Shown in pieces: positions 45,619-57,287 of a DNA stretch of 64,000 bases. This DNA is from Brachynemurus nebulosus (taxonomy: Eukaryota; Arthropoda; Insecta; Neuroptera; Myrmeleontidae). Numbering within the stretch: position 1 is the stretch's first letter; the number at the start of each line of letters is the position of its first letter. The translations under genes and the position numbers were made by a program. The notes below the pieces were generated by a model, which saw only the letters and a list, made by a program, of their open reading frames with translations, had not been told where the DNA came from and made no database searches. The stretch spans positions 169,233,498 to 169,297,497 of the forward strand of contig JAPWDM010000001.1 in assembly GCA_035578155.1 (NCBI GenBank), written 5' to 3'.

Positions 45619-46317
45619 CAGGGTGGGCCATTTTAATTTTTGCATCTAAATATCTCGCCAGAGGCGCCACCTATAAAAAATGACCTTTACAAAAGTTGTT
45701 AGGTACGAAAGGGAACATTAAATGGTGACCTTAAATTTTACCTTGAATTTCATTTTCAAGGTCATTTGAAAGAGCGTGAAATTTCACGTCGAAAATGCTA
45801 TAAACGAATTTTTTTATAATTGACCTTAAGAGGTGTAAAGACCACCAAAGAATAATCAAAAATTAGATTTTAAGAGAAAAACCTAACTTTAAAGTGTCGG
45901 CATCTTTTGGAGACGTAAAATAGGAGCTTCTGTTCGTTTTTAATGACCTGTAAAGGTCATTCTAAGGTCAAAATCCAGAAAAAAATGACACTAAAAATTT
46001 ATGAAAAATTAATTTTTCATAACTAATAAATTTCATAGCTAAAAAATGAAAAATTCAAGGTCAATAAAAAAATTCGTTCATAGCATTTTCGACGTGAAAT
46101 TTCACGCCCTTTCAGAATCCGAAATAAAAAGTAGGTCGTTCCATTTGAAAAATACGACTTGACCTCAAAATGACCTTAAAAATGAAATTCAAGGTCAAAT
46201 TTAAGGTCACCATTTAATGTCCCCCTTCGTATCTAACAACTTTTGCAAAGGTCATTTGTTGATAGGTGGCGCCTCTGGCGAGATATTTAGATGCAAAGAT
46301 TAAAATGGCCCACTCTG
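45619..46317. mobile_element. Fold-back MITE 'CAGGGTGGGCCATTTTAA', 699 bp
   Basis: Left CAGGGTGGGCCATTTTAATT and right TTAAAATGGCCCACTCTG, flanked by TA (45617-45618, 46318-46319). The arms stay paired for roughly 200 bp each (ATCTCGCCAGAGGCGCCACC, AAATGACCTTTACAAAAGTT, GTGAAATTTCACGTCGAAAA), with some indels. AAGGTCA-type words are scattered through both arms. No coding sequence. Tc1/mariner type by its TA duplication. Confidence 0.88.
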
Positions 46318-46319
46318 TA

Positions 46320-47584
46320 TATACTAATATGCAGGTACCGAAACACTAACATGTACACGATGTACATATGGAGTGTAGTCCCCTTCTTTCAACAAACAGG
46401 GTGTGACGTTGATACAAACACACGCGTACATCACGCCTACATTGATACGAGATTTATATTGTAACATGTTGTGCGTTTGCAGTGGTGGGAAATTAGGTCA
46501 TTTGTGACGTAAGCTGTTGTCCACATTGAGAAAGCTAGTGTTGAGATACAAAGTTTGTTTCTGAATATTCTGTGGGTGTACCTCTTCCTCCAATTTTATT
46601 CAGTTTGTAACATATTACATTCGTTTGCTGTACATTTCTGCAATGTTGATCTATTATCTCTGTTCTCTGATCTCTGTGATAACTTTTGCTTTGTATTTTG
46701 CACCTAGGCAGACCTGCTCTTCAGACACAGAAACATGTACAATCGACGCTTTTAAATTGGTATAAAATTTTTTTGAATTGGCAACGAAATGCCGAAATTA
46801 AGTTGAAATGTTTTTATACTTGTTCAAGAAACGGAAATGATAAGTACTTTTTATTGTCCATCATGTGCTTCGTGATAACGTCAGAACGTTACTGGTGTTA
46901 ATTTTGTCTTTTGTCTTGGAATAAATTCAGAGAAAATCGGGAAAATTGATTTAAATTGGCTAACGTTTTTATATGGATCACTTTCCCCATGTCTACTCTA
47001 TATAGAAACAAGTAGATATCCTATAAATTATAACCCGGCACACAAGATTACAAAAAGTAGATTGCAAGAAATAGAAAAATCAATAAAATTTAAAACTATG
47101 TGTTTTTTGAATGATTCCCGTTTATTAGAGAATTATTCAACTGTATTTAGATGAAGATTACAACCAAGTGTATTTTAGTTAAAAGTTATTAAATACAACT
47201 CTGTGAAGGAACATTTGGTCCGCCTATTTGTTCGTACATATTTGTATATTATGTGTGATAGTGATAGATTTTGTTTTATAGAGAAGATAAAAGAGACAGG
47301 AAATAGTCAGTGTTTGCTTATTCTAGTTTTTCTTATACATACACCTGTACAGATCGAGAAAAAGTACTCGAACAAGCATTGATTACTTTAACAAAGTTCT
47401 ACTGGTGAAATAGTTTTCTTAGAAAAATTTTTAAATTTTGCACAGAACATATAGAAGAAGAACAAATACAAAATTATGTCGCCGGCAGTGTGCAGTTCTG
47501 AGTAAGTTAGACAACATTCTAGTCAGTCGTTCGGTGGTAGTGAGATGTATCGCTTTCAATTACAGAGAAGTAGAGACAACATAT
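46320..47584. other. Intergenic DNA, no gene recognised
   Basis: Moderately AT-rich. Short frames at 46686-46901 and 47438-47620 lack recognisable motifs. Confidence 0.4.
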
Positions 47585-47890
47585 CTATCTCTATACTACT
47601 GGAACCAGTGTAACCAGTAAGAGAGAGAAAATATGTTATATACGTGCACTGAGTTTACTTTGTATTTGCGCAGGAAACGGTCTTTTTGTGAATAATCGGA
47701 GATGGTGGTGGCCGTGCTTCGCATACATGTGTATGATACCACAACGCATGTATGTGGCTCCGTGTGGGGATGTAACAATGCCAACAACAATCAAATCAAT
47801 TGTCTTGTGATCGATCTACACTCATCGACTGCTACTGAGAGAGTGACTACTAAGTAGCCTAACGTGCACGGAAGTGCACACTGCAGATTT
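47585..47890 (+). repeat. Dispersed ~300-bp repeat, copy 2
   Basis: Partner of 26657-26960. Starts ATCTCTATACTACTGGAACC and ends GAGTGACTACTAAGTAGCCT. Scattered substitutions and small indels against copy 1 indicate an old family. Confidence 0.7.
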
Positions 47891-48008
47891 CATGATAGAG
47901 ATAGTTGCTGTACCTCTGTACTCTGTGGTTTCAATTGTTTATCAATTGTTATGATTGTTGTCACAGTCCACCAGTGGCCTCACTCAGAGTGTATATGTGT
48001 GTATCTAT

Positions 48009-48852
48009 CAGGGCTGGGAAAACTGGTTCATAGGAAACCATTTAAAAGGGAAAATGCAAAATGATTTCCAAAAATGCATTTAAAATACAAAATGGAAAAT
48101 AGTTTTGCTGAATATATTTAAAATAGAAAATGGAAAGTAACTATTTAAAATGGATTATAAAATGCAAATGGTTTTTTACTTTAAATTTGTTCTATAAATT
48201 TTTTATTTTTATTTATATTAATGGAAAAAAAAGTTAAGAAAATGTCAAACGTATTGAAATCAAATAAGGGCAGTCTTGTAAGAAAATTTTATAAAGTTGT
48301 ATGATATGAAAACGAAATTTAACTCTTGAAATATTGTTACTCGAAAATATTGTAACCTTTAATTCAGCTTTGACATATTCAAACCTTGAGTTTGCTACAA
48401 CTGCGATTTCTAAATTATAAAAATCATCTACTCGAAATACCAAAACATTTCTTAGCGGCGTATCTTAAAGATAATAACACAGAACTTGATTCAGAAAATT
48501 TTGACTTGAGAGAACTGTAGCTCTAGTGATAAAAACTCAAGTGATATTGAAACTCAAGTTATAAAAAATTTGAGTCAATTGAATCAACTTACATTTAACT
48601 TACAATTTGTTAGCCTGCGTTCAATTTGAGTTCTATGATTAATATGAGCCATAAGTGTTATACATATACACATAAATTTGAGTCTATATGTACATGTATT
48701 TTCATTTTAAATGTAAAATGGATTTAAATTTTTGTTTTAAAAAAATTGAAAATGATTTAAATGAACTTATTTAAAATAGAAAATGCAAAAAGCCATTTTG
48801 TATTTTAATTACATATTTAAAATGAAATCATTTTAAATAGTTCCCAGCCCTG
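48009..48852. mobile_element. hAT MITE, 844 bp
   Basis: Left CAGGGCTGGGAAAACTGGTT and right ATAGTTCCCAGCCCTG; flanking octamers GTATCTAT (48001-48008) and ATATCTAT (48853-48860) agree at 7 of 8 bases. The outer parts are made of GAAAATGGAAAA/ATTTAAAAT words in inverted arrangement. No coding sequence. A truncated relative lies at 22487-22755. Confidence 0.85.
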
Positions 48853-48860
48853 ATATCTAT

Positions 48861-49228
48861 CACACATCTTCACGCACAAACAGTGTGTGTATCTATATAA
48901 CATATAGGTGCGGATTTTCCATCTTTTTTTGGCGACACTCATTTCGCTATGTATGAGATAGCTATGTAGTTACAAATCTATTATACATCTGTGAAATTTT
49001 GTCTATTCATTACTCACAGAATGTACTGATTACAATTTGTTCTAACGGAAAAAATTATGTATTTTATGGGAACAAAGAAAATCGATGTAAAAGTGTACGT
49101 CAAAATTTCCTGCTCCATTTGTGTTACATTATATGTAGTTAGATTCAATTATATTTCATATTGTATAAACATATCCTTATCAGTATTTTTATAGCCTTAC
49201 GATGTTGATAAAAAAATTCTGTAAAGTA

Positions 49229-49287
<59 letters not shown>

Positions 49288-49480
49288 ACAAAAGCTCTAA
49301 AAAGATTATCCAACAATGCTATTTTATCATTATTTTGTTTTCAATTCAGTAATGTAGAGGTTAACTTAACGAACGCAATACATCAATTTGGTCAGTGTCT
49401 GAAACAAAAATAAAATATATTCTGTTATTTGTTTTAGATTTGGGATCGACTGTTTTTTTTTAAATACCTTTAGTGCCTTC
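48861..49480. other. AT-rich spacer with a microsatellite
   Basis: Contains (TA)n at 49231-49282. No supported gene. Confidence 0.45.
49231..49282. repeat. (TA)n microsatellite
   Basis: About 26 uninterrupted TA units. Confidence 0.95.
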
Positions 49481-49483
49481 TTA

Positions 49484-50058
49484 TAGTAGCACTATATTTT
49501 CGCGAGGTCGCCTCGACGAGACGTTCATCGAGGTTTTGACGAGGCGAGACAACACGAGTATGTACCGTCTACACTCTCGCTTGCTCTTGCTTATGTACTC
49601 ATTGTCAGTTATTCATACTGCTCATACGCGTTCGTATAGTTTGAAATGTCAATCATAGATGGACAAAATGGGTGATATCGGTGACATGGATTCAAATAAC
49701 TGCTGCTCGACTTCTATGTACTGTTGAATACTATAATTTCCTTCATGTATATTACACAAAAAAGTTTAAAATAACGTTTTTGTAAATTTAAGGCATGATT
49801 TTAGGTTATGTAAAAAAACATAATATCAGGCAATATGTATATTCTGATGATATCTATGTACGCAGCTATGCAACATACGCAATATCAACACACGAGTATA
49901 TGCGAGAGTGTAGTTGATCGCCTCGCCTCGTGTCTCGTGACAAAAAACCGACTCAGATCAGAGAGCTGACGAGGCGAGGCGAGGTAACACGAGAGCATCA
50001 ACTACACTCTCGTACTCGCGTCGCCTCGTGTTGCCTCGACGAGAGTGTAGTGCTACTA
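49484..50058. mobile_element. Harbinger-type MITE, 575 bp, rich in CGAGGCGAGG words
   Basis: TAGTAGCACTATA at the left and TGTAGTGCTACTA at the right, flanked by TTA (49481-49483, 50059-50061). TWA duplications are the PIF/Harbinger signature. Inner arms contain many CTCGTGT/CGAGGCGAGG words in both orientations. A second, inner inverted pair GTAGTTGAT / ATCAACTAC (about 49911 and 49997) suggests a nested or composite structure. No transposase. Confidence 0.7.
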
Positions 50059-50420
50059 TTATTTTTTAGTTATAGCGGAAGCGCTGGACAATGTTTGTTG
50101 TGTATCGAATTGTTTTGACCAATAGTGTACACACCAACCTACTTTTACTTGCTATAATGAAACGAATGGAAACGGTGGAAACAGTGTGAGAATTTGTACG
50201 TGTTATGTGTAGCACAAATGGTGGAAGTGACACAAATCTGTAAACAAAAAGAATGTAATAACATAACAAACGAAGTACTCTGTATATGGTAAACATAAAT
50301 AATACGGTGTATACCTACTTCCTACTTTTACTGAGTGCACATCTAAAGACATGCAATCGAAATACTTGAAAAAATTTAGAATTAGGTTCACTGTACTTAA
50401 TAAAGAACTGCTCTGAATAA

Positions 50421-50820
50421 GGCCTGGTTTAGACTACGACACAAATTGCGACACAAATGTCAAACATAAATTTCTTTAGTGTTCACACTTTAACAGATTT
50501 TTTGTGTCTGGATAGTGTCTGTACATAAATGTACGGACTTTGTGTACGAGGTATTCACATGCAAAGAAATTTTAAACAGCTAGTGCTCGATCACCATGAA
50601 TCTATCTCTCTTCTATGAGTGTATAGAAAAGTGTCGGATTTGTTTGAAAACTTGTTAGCCATAAGAGACACTTGGACACAACGTGCTCACACAGTCACTG
50701 ATTCGACACTAATTATGGTGTACGCAATAAATGTCGCAATTTGAGACACTCGTATGCACACATAGACACTCGGTGTATACAGCATGTGTACGGTGTATAG
50801 TGTCGTAGTCTAAACGTCTC
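50421..50820. mobile_element. PIF/Harbinger MITE, 400 bp
   Basis: GGCCTGGTTTAGACTACGAC at the left and GTGTCGTAGTCTAAACGTCT then C at the right, flanked by TAA (50418-50420, 50821-50823). GGCC-TGTTTA-type termini with a TWA duplication fit PIF/Harbinger. The interior has repeated GTGTCTG/GACACT words. No coding sequence. Confidence 0.82.
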
Positions 50821-51224
50821 TAACATAGCTACTAGAACTTAATGAATTCTATATTTGATTAGGGTCGTTTTATAGTCGTCGTAGGCCCTAGATATTTTTG
50901 CACAATAAATTTTGTGTATTTATGTTTTTATACCCAAATTTTATTTTCGGTTAGCGGGTTCTCATCAAATGATATCAATTTTAAAAAAAAAATTTTTGAT
51001 GAAACATAATACTTTGTCCAGTTCCAACAACGTGAAATCTCCACTAAAATTTTCCGTATATTTTTCAGTATTTTCTAATCTTATTAACGTAAAAAAACCA
51101 TTAAGAATACACTCTTAGAAATATTTGGAAATATTTAAAGAAAACAAAATCAAAGCAATTATTAATCTTAGTACAAAAAAATCGCTTTGAGAGTGTATAA
51201 AATAGTGTTTGAAAATAAAAAAAT

Positions 51225-51487
51225 TTGGGGGACAGGTCTACCCACACTGTCAACTTCCCATTGGGTGTCCTTAAAAACTAGAGACTACTGTACATAAATA
51301 ATTCTTTTTTCATTTCAGGCAACTTCTCCCCTGGGCCTCCGATAGAGGCTTTACCCCTTGCACTATAGCGGGGGCTTCCCCTTTTGTACCTAAGGGTGGG
51401 GGCTCCACCCTTATCAAACAACTGATAACATCATTTGTTCTCAAGATATGCGAGACAAAATATATTTCAAAAACAGTTTCTTATCTC

Positions 51488-51541
<54 letters not shown>

Positions 51542-51950
51542 ATAATTAAATACTGGTGTTTTTAACATCAAGGAAGGTTTTTAGGCCATTATATAATAAT
51601 GTTATGGTAAAAAATCCATATAATCTATGTTATCCTAATAAAGTTAATTCTGTTTTTTTACCACAAAAAACAAACCGCTAATCCGAATTTGCTGAAAACT
51701 TTATCCGGTCTTCATTTTTTGATTACGCATCTAATGACATTAGTCCGGAGTTGATATCATCATTTGTTCTCGAGATATGCGAGACGAAAAAAAATTCACG
51801 AACGAACGAACGAACGAACTAACGAACGCACCCACAGACTTCAGGCTAAAAACGATGGATTCGGATTCTAGTGACCTTGAAACGTGGAGATATGTCAAAA
51901 TTAGCGATTCGTAAAATCGGAGCCATTACAATAACTTCCTATGGGAAGTT
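51225..51950 (+). repeat. ~0.7-kb dispersed repeat with terminal hairpin, copy 2
   Basis: Same start (TTGGGGGACAGGTCTACCCA) and end hairpin (AACTTCCTATGGGAAGTT) as 33678-34355. It carries a run of about 45 Ts (51489-51533) where copy 1 has a shorter T run, and an expanded (CGAA)n tract (about 51800-51825). Otherwise highly similar. Confidence 0.82.
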
Positions 51951-53656
51951 AATAATTAAAAAATAAAAATCGATCTGAGCTTTCTCAGCATGTTTTATAC
52001 TTAAATTTAGAAAAATATGGATCGATGTTTCACTTTAAAATTTTTAACTTGATGTCACTGAGGAGAAACTGTTAAGCGGAAATAAATTTCGAGTAGACAA
52101 AATAGGATTAAGTACTTTGGGTTACAAGAATTTAGTGCGTTTTAGGATTTTTCTCTCACCTTTGTTAGATAAAATGCCTAACCGGAACCGTGACCTGCTC
52201 CGTATCTAAAGGAAAACGGCTAATTTTCTGTGCGTGTTGCATTTAAATTTTACCCCCATATATGCTTCAAATGAGCATGGAAAAAATAACTCTCATAAAA
52301 ATTCGAAATTTCGTGTTACACGATCTAATACGGTCCGTCAATAAACATACACCCGATAATATTATATTCATACTGTATTGTTTTATGGTTGGAAATTTTG
52401 ATGTACCCACTATTCGTCGTAGCGTGGCGCTAACGCTAGGGAGTGTTATGCGCGCTGGGTTGACTGGCAATCGGGACATATAAATGAAATTTTAGTCACG
52501 TCATGTTCAATTACGTTTATAAAATTTTCATTAATGTCTACTCACGCCTAATAATATTATTTTTAAAGTGACCATTTACAAATTATAAACGTATTATTAT
52601 TATTCTACTGCTGTGTTATGTCCTATGGTTGGTCCTACTGTGTCACTAATAATGGTTTTTTCTGATGTGTTTTTTTTTTATTATTTTTTTTTTATTTTAT
52701 TGTTATATTTTTGTTTTCCAAACCAACCAAACAATGTAATTGTAATTAAAACACTCTAATTGAAGTATTTGTTATAGTATTTAAAAGACCAATGAATTAA
52801 TATGGTCAATTTTTGTCGTTGACTTTACTCATTTTTATTTTGTGAGGTTAGATTTTTTATGGCGGCAATATTGAGAAGTTACTTTGATGCTTTAATTTCG
52901 GACAATATTGAGAAGTTAATACTGTTAATAGGATGCTTTAATGCTTTAAAATTTATTTATTTTTACAACAAGTTTATTCGAAATTTTGTTGTTGTAAGGT
53001 GATAACCTACTAAGAATTGATATCGATTTCAAAATTATACAGTAAGGTCCATTTTAAGAATTAGACTGAATTTTTATGACTTCTTAAACAAGTCTGTTAT
53101 CTATTGAAGGAAAAACCTCAATAAAGTTAATTGTATGTATATTTTAGGAATTTCAAAAAATTACTGGGTATAATAGGTGTAGGGGAAATCTATCTAAAAT
53201 GGGACATTTGATAAAATTGCACTAAGTACGTCTATAATTTCAGTATCAGTAATGATATCTACCAATCAACGTTAAATCTCTATGTTACGCTAGTTTTTTG
53301 AACTTTTAACATAATATTTATCATTCAAAAAGTTAAGTATTATGCCGTTTTCTTTAATAAATATTTAAAATTAAAATATGTATGTTGTTTGATATACTAA
53401 TAATTGCTATTAATTTTAGTGGTATAACCTTTGGATAGATCTTTTAGATTATAAGTTTCTTCCTTTTTTTACTCCCAAGTATTACACATTTCGCTATATC
53501 CTCGAACAGAGTTACGTCTCGTTATAGAAGTTTTACCTGAAAATTTCCTTGCTTAATTAAGTAGAGCCGTATAAAATACTCCTAGGTTTATGTAAATTTA
53601 GACGTCTGTTGAATTAAAGTGTTTTTGATAATTTAAAGTAGGTATCCAAAATCTGG
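51951..53656. other. AT-rich intergenic DNA, one possible MITE end
   Basis: GTAGGGGAAATCTATCTAAA then ATGGGACA near 53182 resembles a mariner/pogo-type terminus, but no matching end was found. The overlapping opposite-strand frames at 52262-52483 have no recognisable motif. Confidence 0.35.
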
Positions 53657-53658
53657 TA

Positions 53659-54764
53659 GGGTTGACCGGAGTAATTGTGAATGGATTTTTATGAGTTGAG
53701 ATAAAAGCGTTGTTTTAAGTATTTCTTATTTTATATATCACATTGTGGTTGATTTATTTTTAATTCTACATTATTCAGGACAAATTTTGAGCAAATTCGT
53801 ATGAAAAACAAAAATTTTATAAGCCATTCACATTTCCCCGGTGCGGTTTTGCAAATCTTATGAATTTCGGGGTAAAAGTGAATGCCATCAGAAAAATTAT
53901 TTAGAATGGATTACAAGAGAAGTGTGGTACGTCAGAATAAAGCTCAGCTCAAATTCTTCACATTTACTCCACTTTCAAATTTTTCATCATACTTTAGCGG
54001 TCACAATTTATCTTTGTTTAATGCAAGTTACGCATATCTCAAATTTCTATAAAAAATCAAAGTTAAAGAAAAATAACAAAAATTGTAGGAACAAATTTGT
54101 TACAAGCTAAAAATGATATTTTGATGATATTTTGTCATTTTATTATATAAAAAATCAAAAAATTCCATGCATTCACGCAAAAGCAAGGGAAATAAGACTT
54201 TTTTAAGGAAATACATTTAGTTTACATGAATAAAAATTTTTTTTTTTTGTATTGTTTGTACAACGGAAACTTGTACAATAAGGTCACCAGCACCTTCATC
54301 AACATTTTCAACTCTGAAAAGGACACTACTGAAATTTTTGACCGAATGGGGGCATTTGTGAATGACGTCCACAATTACGCCACAATTTTAAAATCATGGG
54401 GTAATTGTGAATTGGTGATAAATTGTCCAATTTGTTTAGCAATTAATAAGGAACCCTCTCAGGGCTTAGACCACTTCTTCAAAAATACTTTTAACTATTT
54501 CTTATCTTTTAAAAAAAGAAAATCTATTAAAAAAAATTTATTTTTGAGGATTGGTCGAAGTAAGACACATAAAATTTTGCAAGGGTTTTTTCAAAATAAA
54601 AGAAAAGATACTAATACTTGGAGAACTGTTATGAAATTGTAATAGCATATTAAGAAAGGACAGAAAAACATATTAAGAGTTGATTTTTAACAATATTAAT
54701 GTTATTTTAGAAATTATAGGCGCCGTTCACAATTGCCCCAATTCACAATTACCCCAGTCAACCC
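53659..54764. mobile_element. TA-flanked element with repeated GTAATTGTGAAT motif, 1106 bp
   Basis: Left GGGTTGACCGGAGTAATTGT then GAAT; right ATTCACAATTACCCCAGTCA then ACCC; flanked by TA (53657-53658, 54765-54766). The subterminal motif GGGGTAATTGTGAATT recurs inside in both orientations or weaker form (about 53829, 53868, 54347, 54369, 54399, 54726, 54741). This arrangement is like the pogo-like element at 23650-25001. Two open frames inside (53841-54110 and 54226-54642, the latter 138 codons) show no transposase motif that I can recognise. Confidence 0.78.
54226..54642 (+). CDS. Unrecognised 138-codon open frame inside the TA-flanked element
   Basis: Reads MNKNFFFLYCLYNGNLYNK... and ends WRTVMKL. 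It contains two Cys in NCPICL (about residues 69-74) and a Lys-rich C-terminal third (KKRKSIKKN, FFQNKRKDTN). No HTH or DDE motif is visible. Part of it (about residues 41-66) simply translates the element's repeated GGGGTAATTGTGAAT motifs, which argues that the frame may be accidental. It could equally be a decayed exon of the element's own transposase. Reported with low confidence because it is the longest frame in the window after the kinase. Confidence 0.15.
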   Translation: MNKNFFFLYCLYNGNLYNKVTSTFINIFNSEKDTTEIFDRMGAFVNDVHNYATILKSWGNCELVINCPICLAINKEPSQGLDHFFKNTFNYFLSFKKRKSIKKNLFLRIGRSKTHKILQGFFQNKRKDTNTWRTVMKL

Positions 54765-54766
54765 TA

Positions 54767-57051
54767 TAAGTTATTTGTTCTTCGACTATGTCAAAAACAA
54801 TTTTATAAAATAAAAATTTTATGTATTACTTTATAAGGTATATAATATAGTGAGAGTGCTGTGTAGCTCGTAAACAAAAATATTATTAACTATTTCTCTG
54901 CGCTTTCATTTTTTGTTAGATTTTGTACACTTAAGCATGTAAGTGAAACGAAAAATGTACCCACAGTATTTTTATAACATCTTCAGTGCTTTTATGACAT
55001 GGTTATGATTATAGGTATCGGACACTTTTCGTATCAAACAACATCGTGTTTTGTATATATGCAGGCAGATAGACAGATAGTATGTTTGAGTTGTATATGT
55101 ATGTATGTTTTATCAAAATATCTATTCGTTTTTATTCACATAAATCACATCAAGTGCGATATACCTGCATTCACAAAACATGAATGTTGTTTGATCCGAA
55201 AAATGTCCGATACCTAGTTATGATTATATGTTACAATTAAAACGTCAATTTTGTTTTAAATTTTAAATAATAAAGGTTATAAGTAATAACTATAGAGATG
55301 TAGTTATAACGCATATTTTTGGTTTTAATGTATTCCGAAAAAAAGGTAGGCACTATAATTTGGAAAATTTAGAGTGATGATTGCTTGTAAGGCAACTGGT
55401 TTTTTAACGTTTTATTTCAGTTATGTGAGGTCAATTTCTTGGAAGATTTATTTGAAAAAAATCATCAATTATTGGCTCGATATGTTCAGTTGTGGAGCAT
55501 CAACCGCTTGAGGATTAATTTTAATTGTCTTATGAATGTATGGTTTCAGTAGCGGAGCCCTTTATAATGTGAAGGCCCGTGGGTACGTACTTCAATTGTC
55601 CTAAAGTACATCTTTAGGTTATTGTAGAGGAAATCATGGAAATTGTCAAATATTTTTCCGAAAATTAAATTGCTTTTTTAGTTTTTATTGAATTTTTCAA
55701 ATTTTCAAATTTTCATATTTAATGGAAATTTTCAATTTTTTTGTAATACTTAACATATTAACTAATCGACTTTAACTAATGATTTCATTGAAGATTAATT
55801 AATGAAAATTGAAAAATATTTTAATTAAAAATATTTCTATACATCACAACGGGCTGATATCTAATAGTAAACATACATAAAAAAGTAGTTTTCTGTAAAT
55901 TGCTGCAAAGAATGGAAAAAAGTAAAAAAAAAAATGAAATTTTTTTATGCACTGCAAAAAACAGTTGCCTTCTATTCCATTCTGTTCTATTCTTTTCGAA
56001 AAATGTGTATTTATTATTTACGTATACATGTATGGATAGCTTTAAAGCTCTGTTTAATAACTGAAAGCACAGAAAAAAACAAGCTCTATTCATCATCAAA
56101 ACTCATTGTAAAAATAGTGAAATAAAATTCTCAAACTATTATATAGCGATTATTTATTTTGTATTTACGCCAATCTATCACCCATTATCGAAACCAATAC
56201 ATATACATAAATATAGTTACGTTTACAGAATGTTACAGAAATAATATTTCAATTTAACTTAGGGTAAGCTTTAGTAAAAGTTTATGTCTTCCTCTGATTT
56301 AGACAAGGTTTAAAATTTAAAAAAAAAACGTGAGAGTGTTTACCTTGTATGAGCCGACTTTCAGTTTTTAAATCATCATTAGATGAATACAATTAAAAGT
56401 TCTTATTTTGAATAACGACTACTTGCAGCCTTAAAAGGAACTGATTAATAGGGGATTATATCTACTGAAACGAGCAGGTAGCAGTTCAGGTGGAAAAACT
56501 CAAGTTTTGAAAACAAAAACCAGTATTATTTTGTACAAAAAAAAAAAAAACTTTCAGTGAAGAGAGCACTTTTTTGTTAAAGTGAATATAGTCCGTTCAA
56601 GTTAAACTTAAGCCTAAATAAACAAAAAATTTAAATGCTTTTAATAGGAATCATTAACAGTTTATAGGCTTAAGCTAAGGAAAAACTAGAATATTACAAC
56701 TACCAGTTTTTATTACAAGCTTCTATTAAATTTAGTGATATATTTTTGTGTATTTACTATCGCAACCATGAGAATGGTTTAGCTGTAGTAAGAAATAATG
56801 CTTGAGCGTTTATTAGAATTAAATAGAATGAGAATCCTTACTGCACCAGAGAATACTCTAAATGAATTAAATAATAAATAATAAACACTAGGATCATACT
56901 ATGAGAATAATGAAATACTTCGTCAGCTGACAATTGATTTGTTCCAAGTCCACCATTTTTTATTTTTTTCTAGATGGTTGTTTCGACCATTTTTGATCGT
57001 AAGATAATAAAAACAACTATCAGTAAAAAATAGACTTGAAACAAACCAATT
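54767..57051. other. AT-rich intergenic DNA, nothing recognised
   Basis: About 2.3 kb without supported genes. A short GGTATCGGACACTTTTCGTA ... GAAAAATGTCCGATACC inverted pair frames 55013-55213 and may be the remains of a ~200-bp MITE. Confidence 0.4.
55013..55214. repeat. ~200-bp inverted-repeat sequence, MITE-like
   Basis: TAGGTATCGGACACTTTTCG at the left and ATGTCCGATACCTAGTTA at the right are inverted over about 13 bp (TAGGTATCGGACA). ATCAAACAACATC inside the left arm also faces TTGTTTGATCC in the right arm. Flanking ATGATTATA occurs on both sides (before 55013 and after 55214), a likely 8-9-bp target duplication (TGATTATA). Confidence 0.7.
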
Positions 57052-57287
57052 GAAGACATGAGTGGATGAAGGTGTTCAAAAATTCATTTTTTGCCAAATT
57101 TTGAAATATTTTATGCTGAAGTATCATTTATTAAAATTTGGTTTCATTAGGTCCAATAGTTTTGTAGAAATTCAGTAATAAACATGTACTATTGCATGGG
57201 AAGTATACATAAATAAAAACTTTCAAACGCTTCGACTGTAAAATTATAAAAATGTAACTCCTTCGTCCTTCATCCACCCATTTGTCA
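57052..57287. mobile_element. MITE 'GAAGAC-GTGGATGAAGGTG', copy 2
   Basis: GAAGACATGAGTGGATGAAG at the left and CCTTCATCCACCCATTTGTC at the right. The interior matches 35717-35943 with an added ~25-bp stretch near 57200. Confidence 0.7.
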
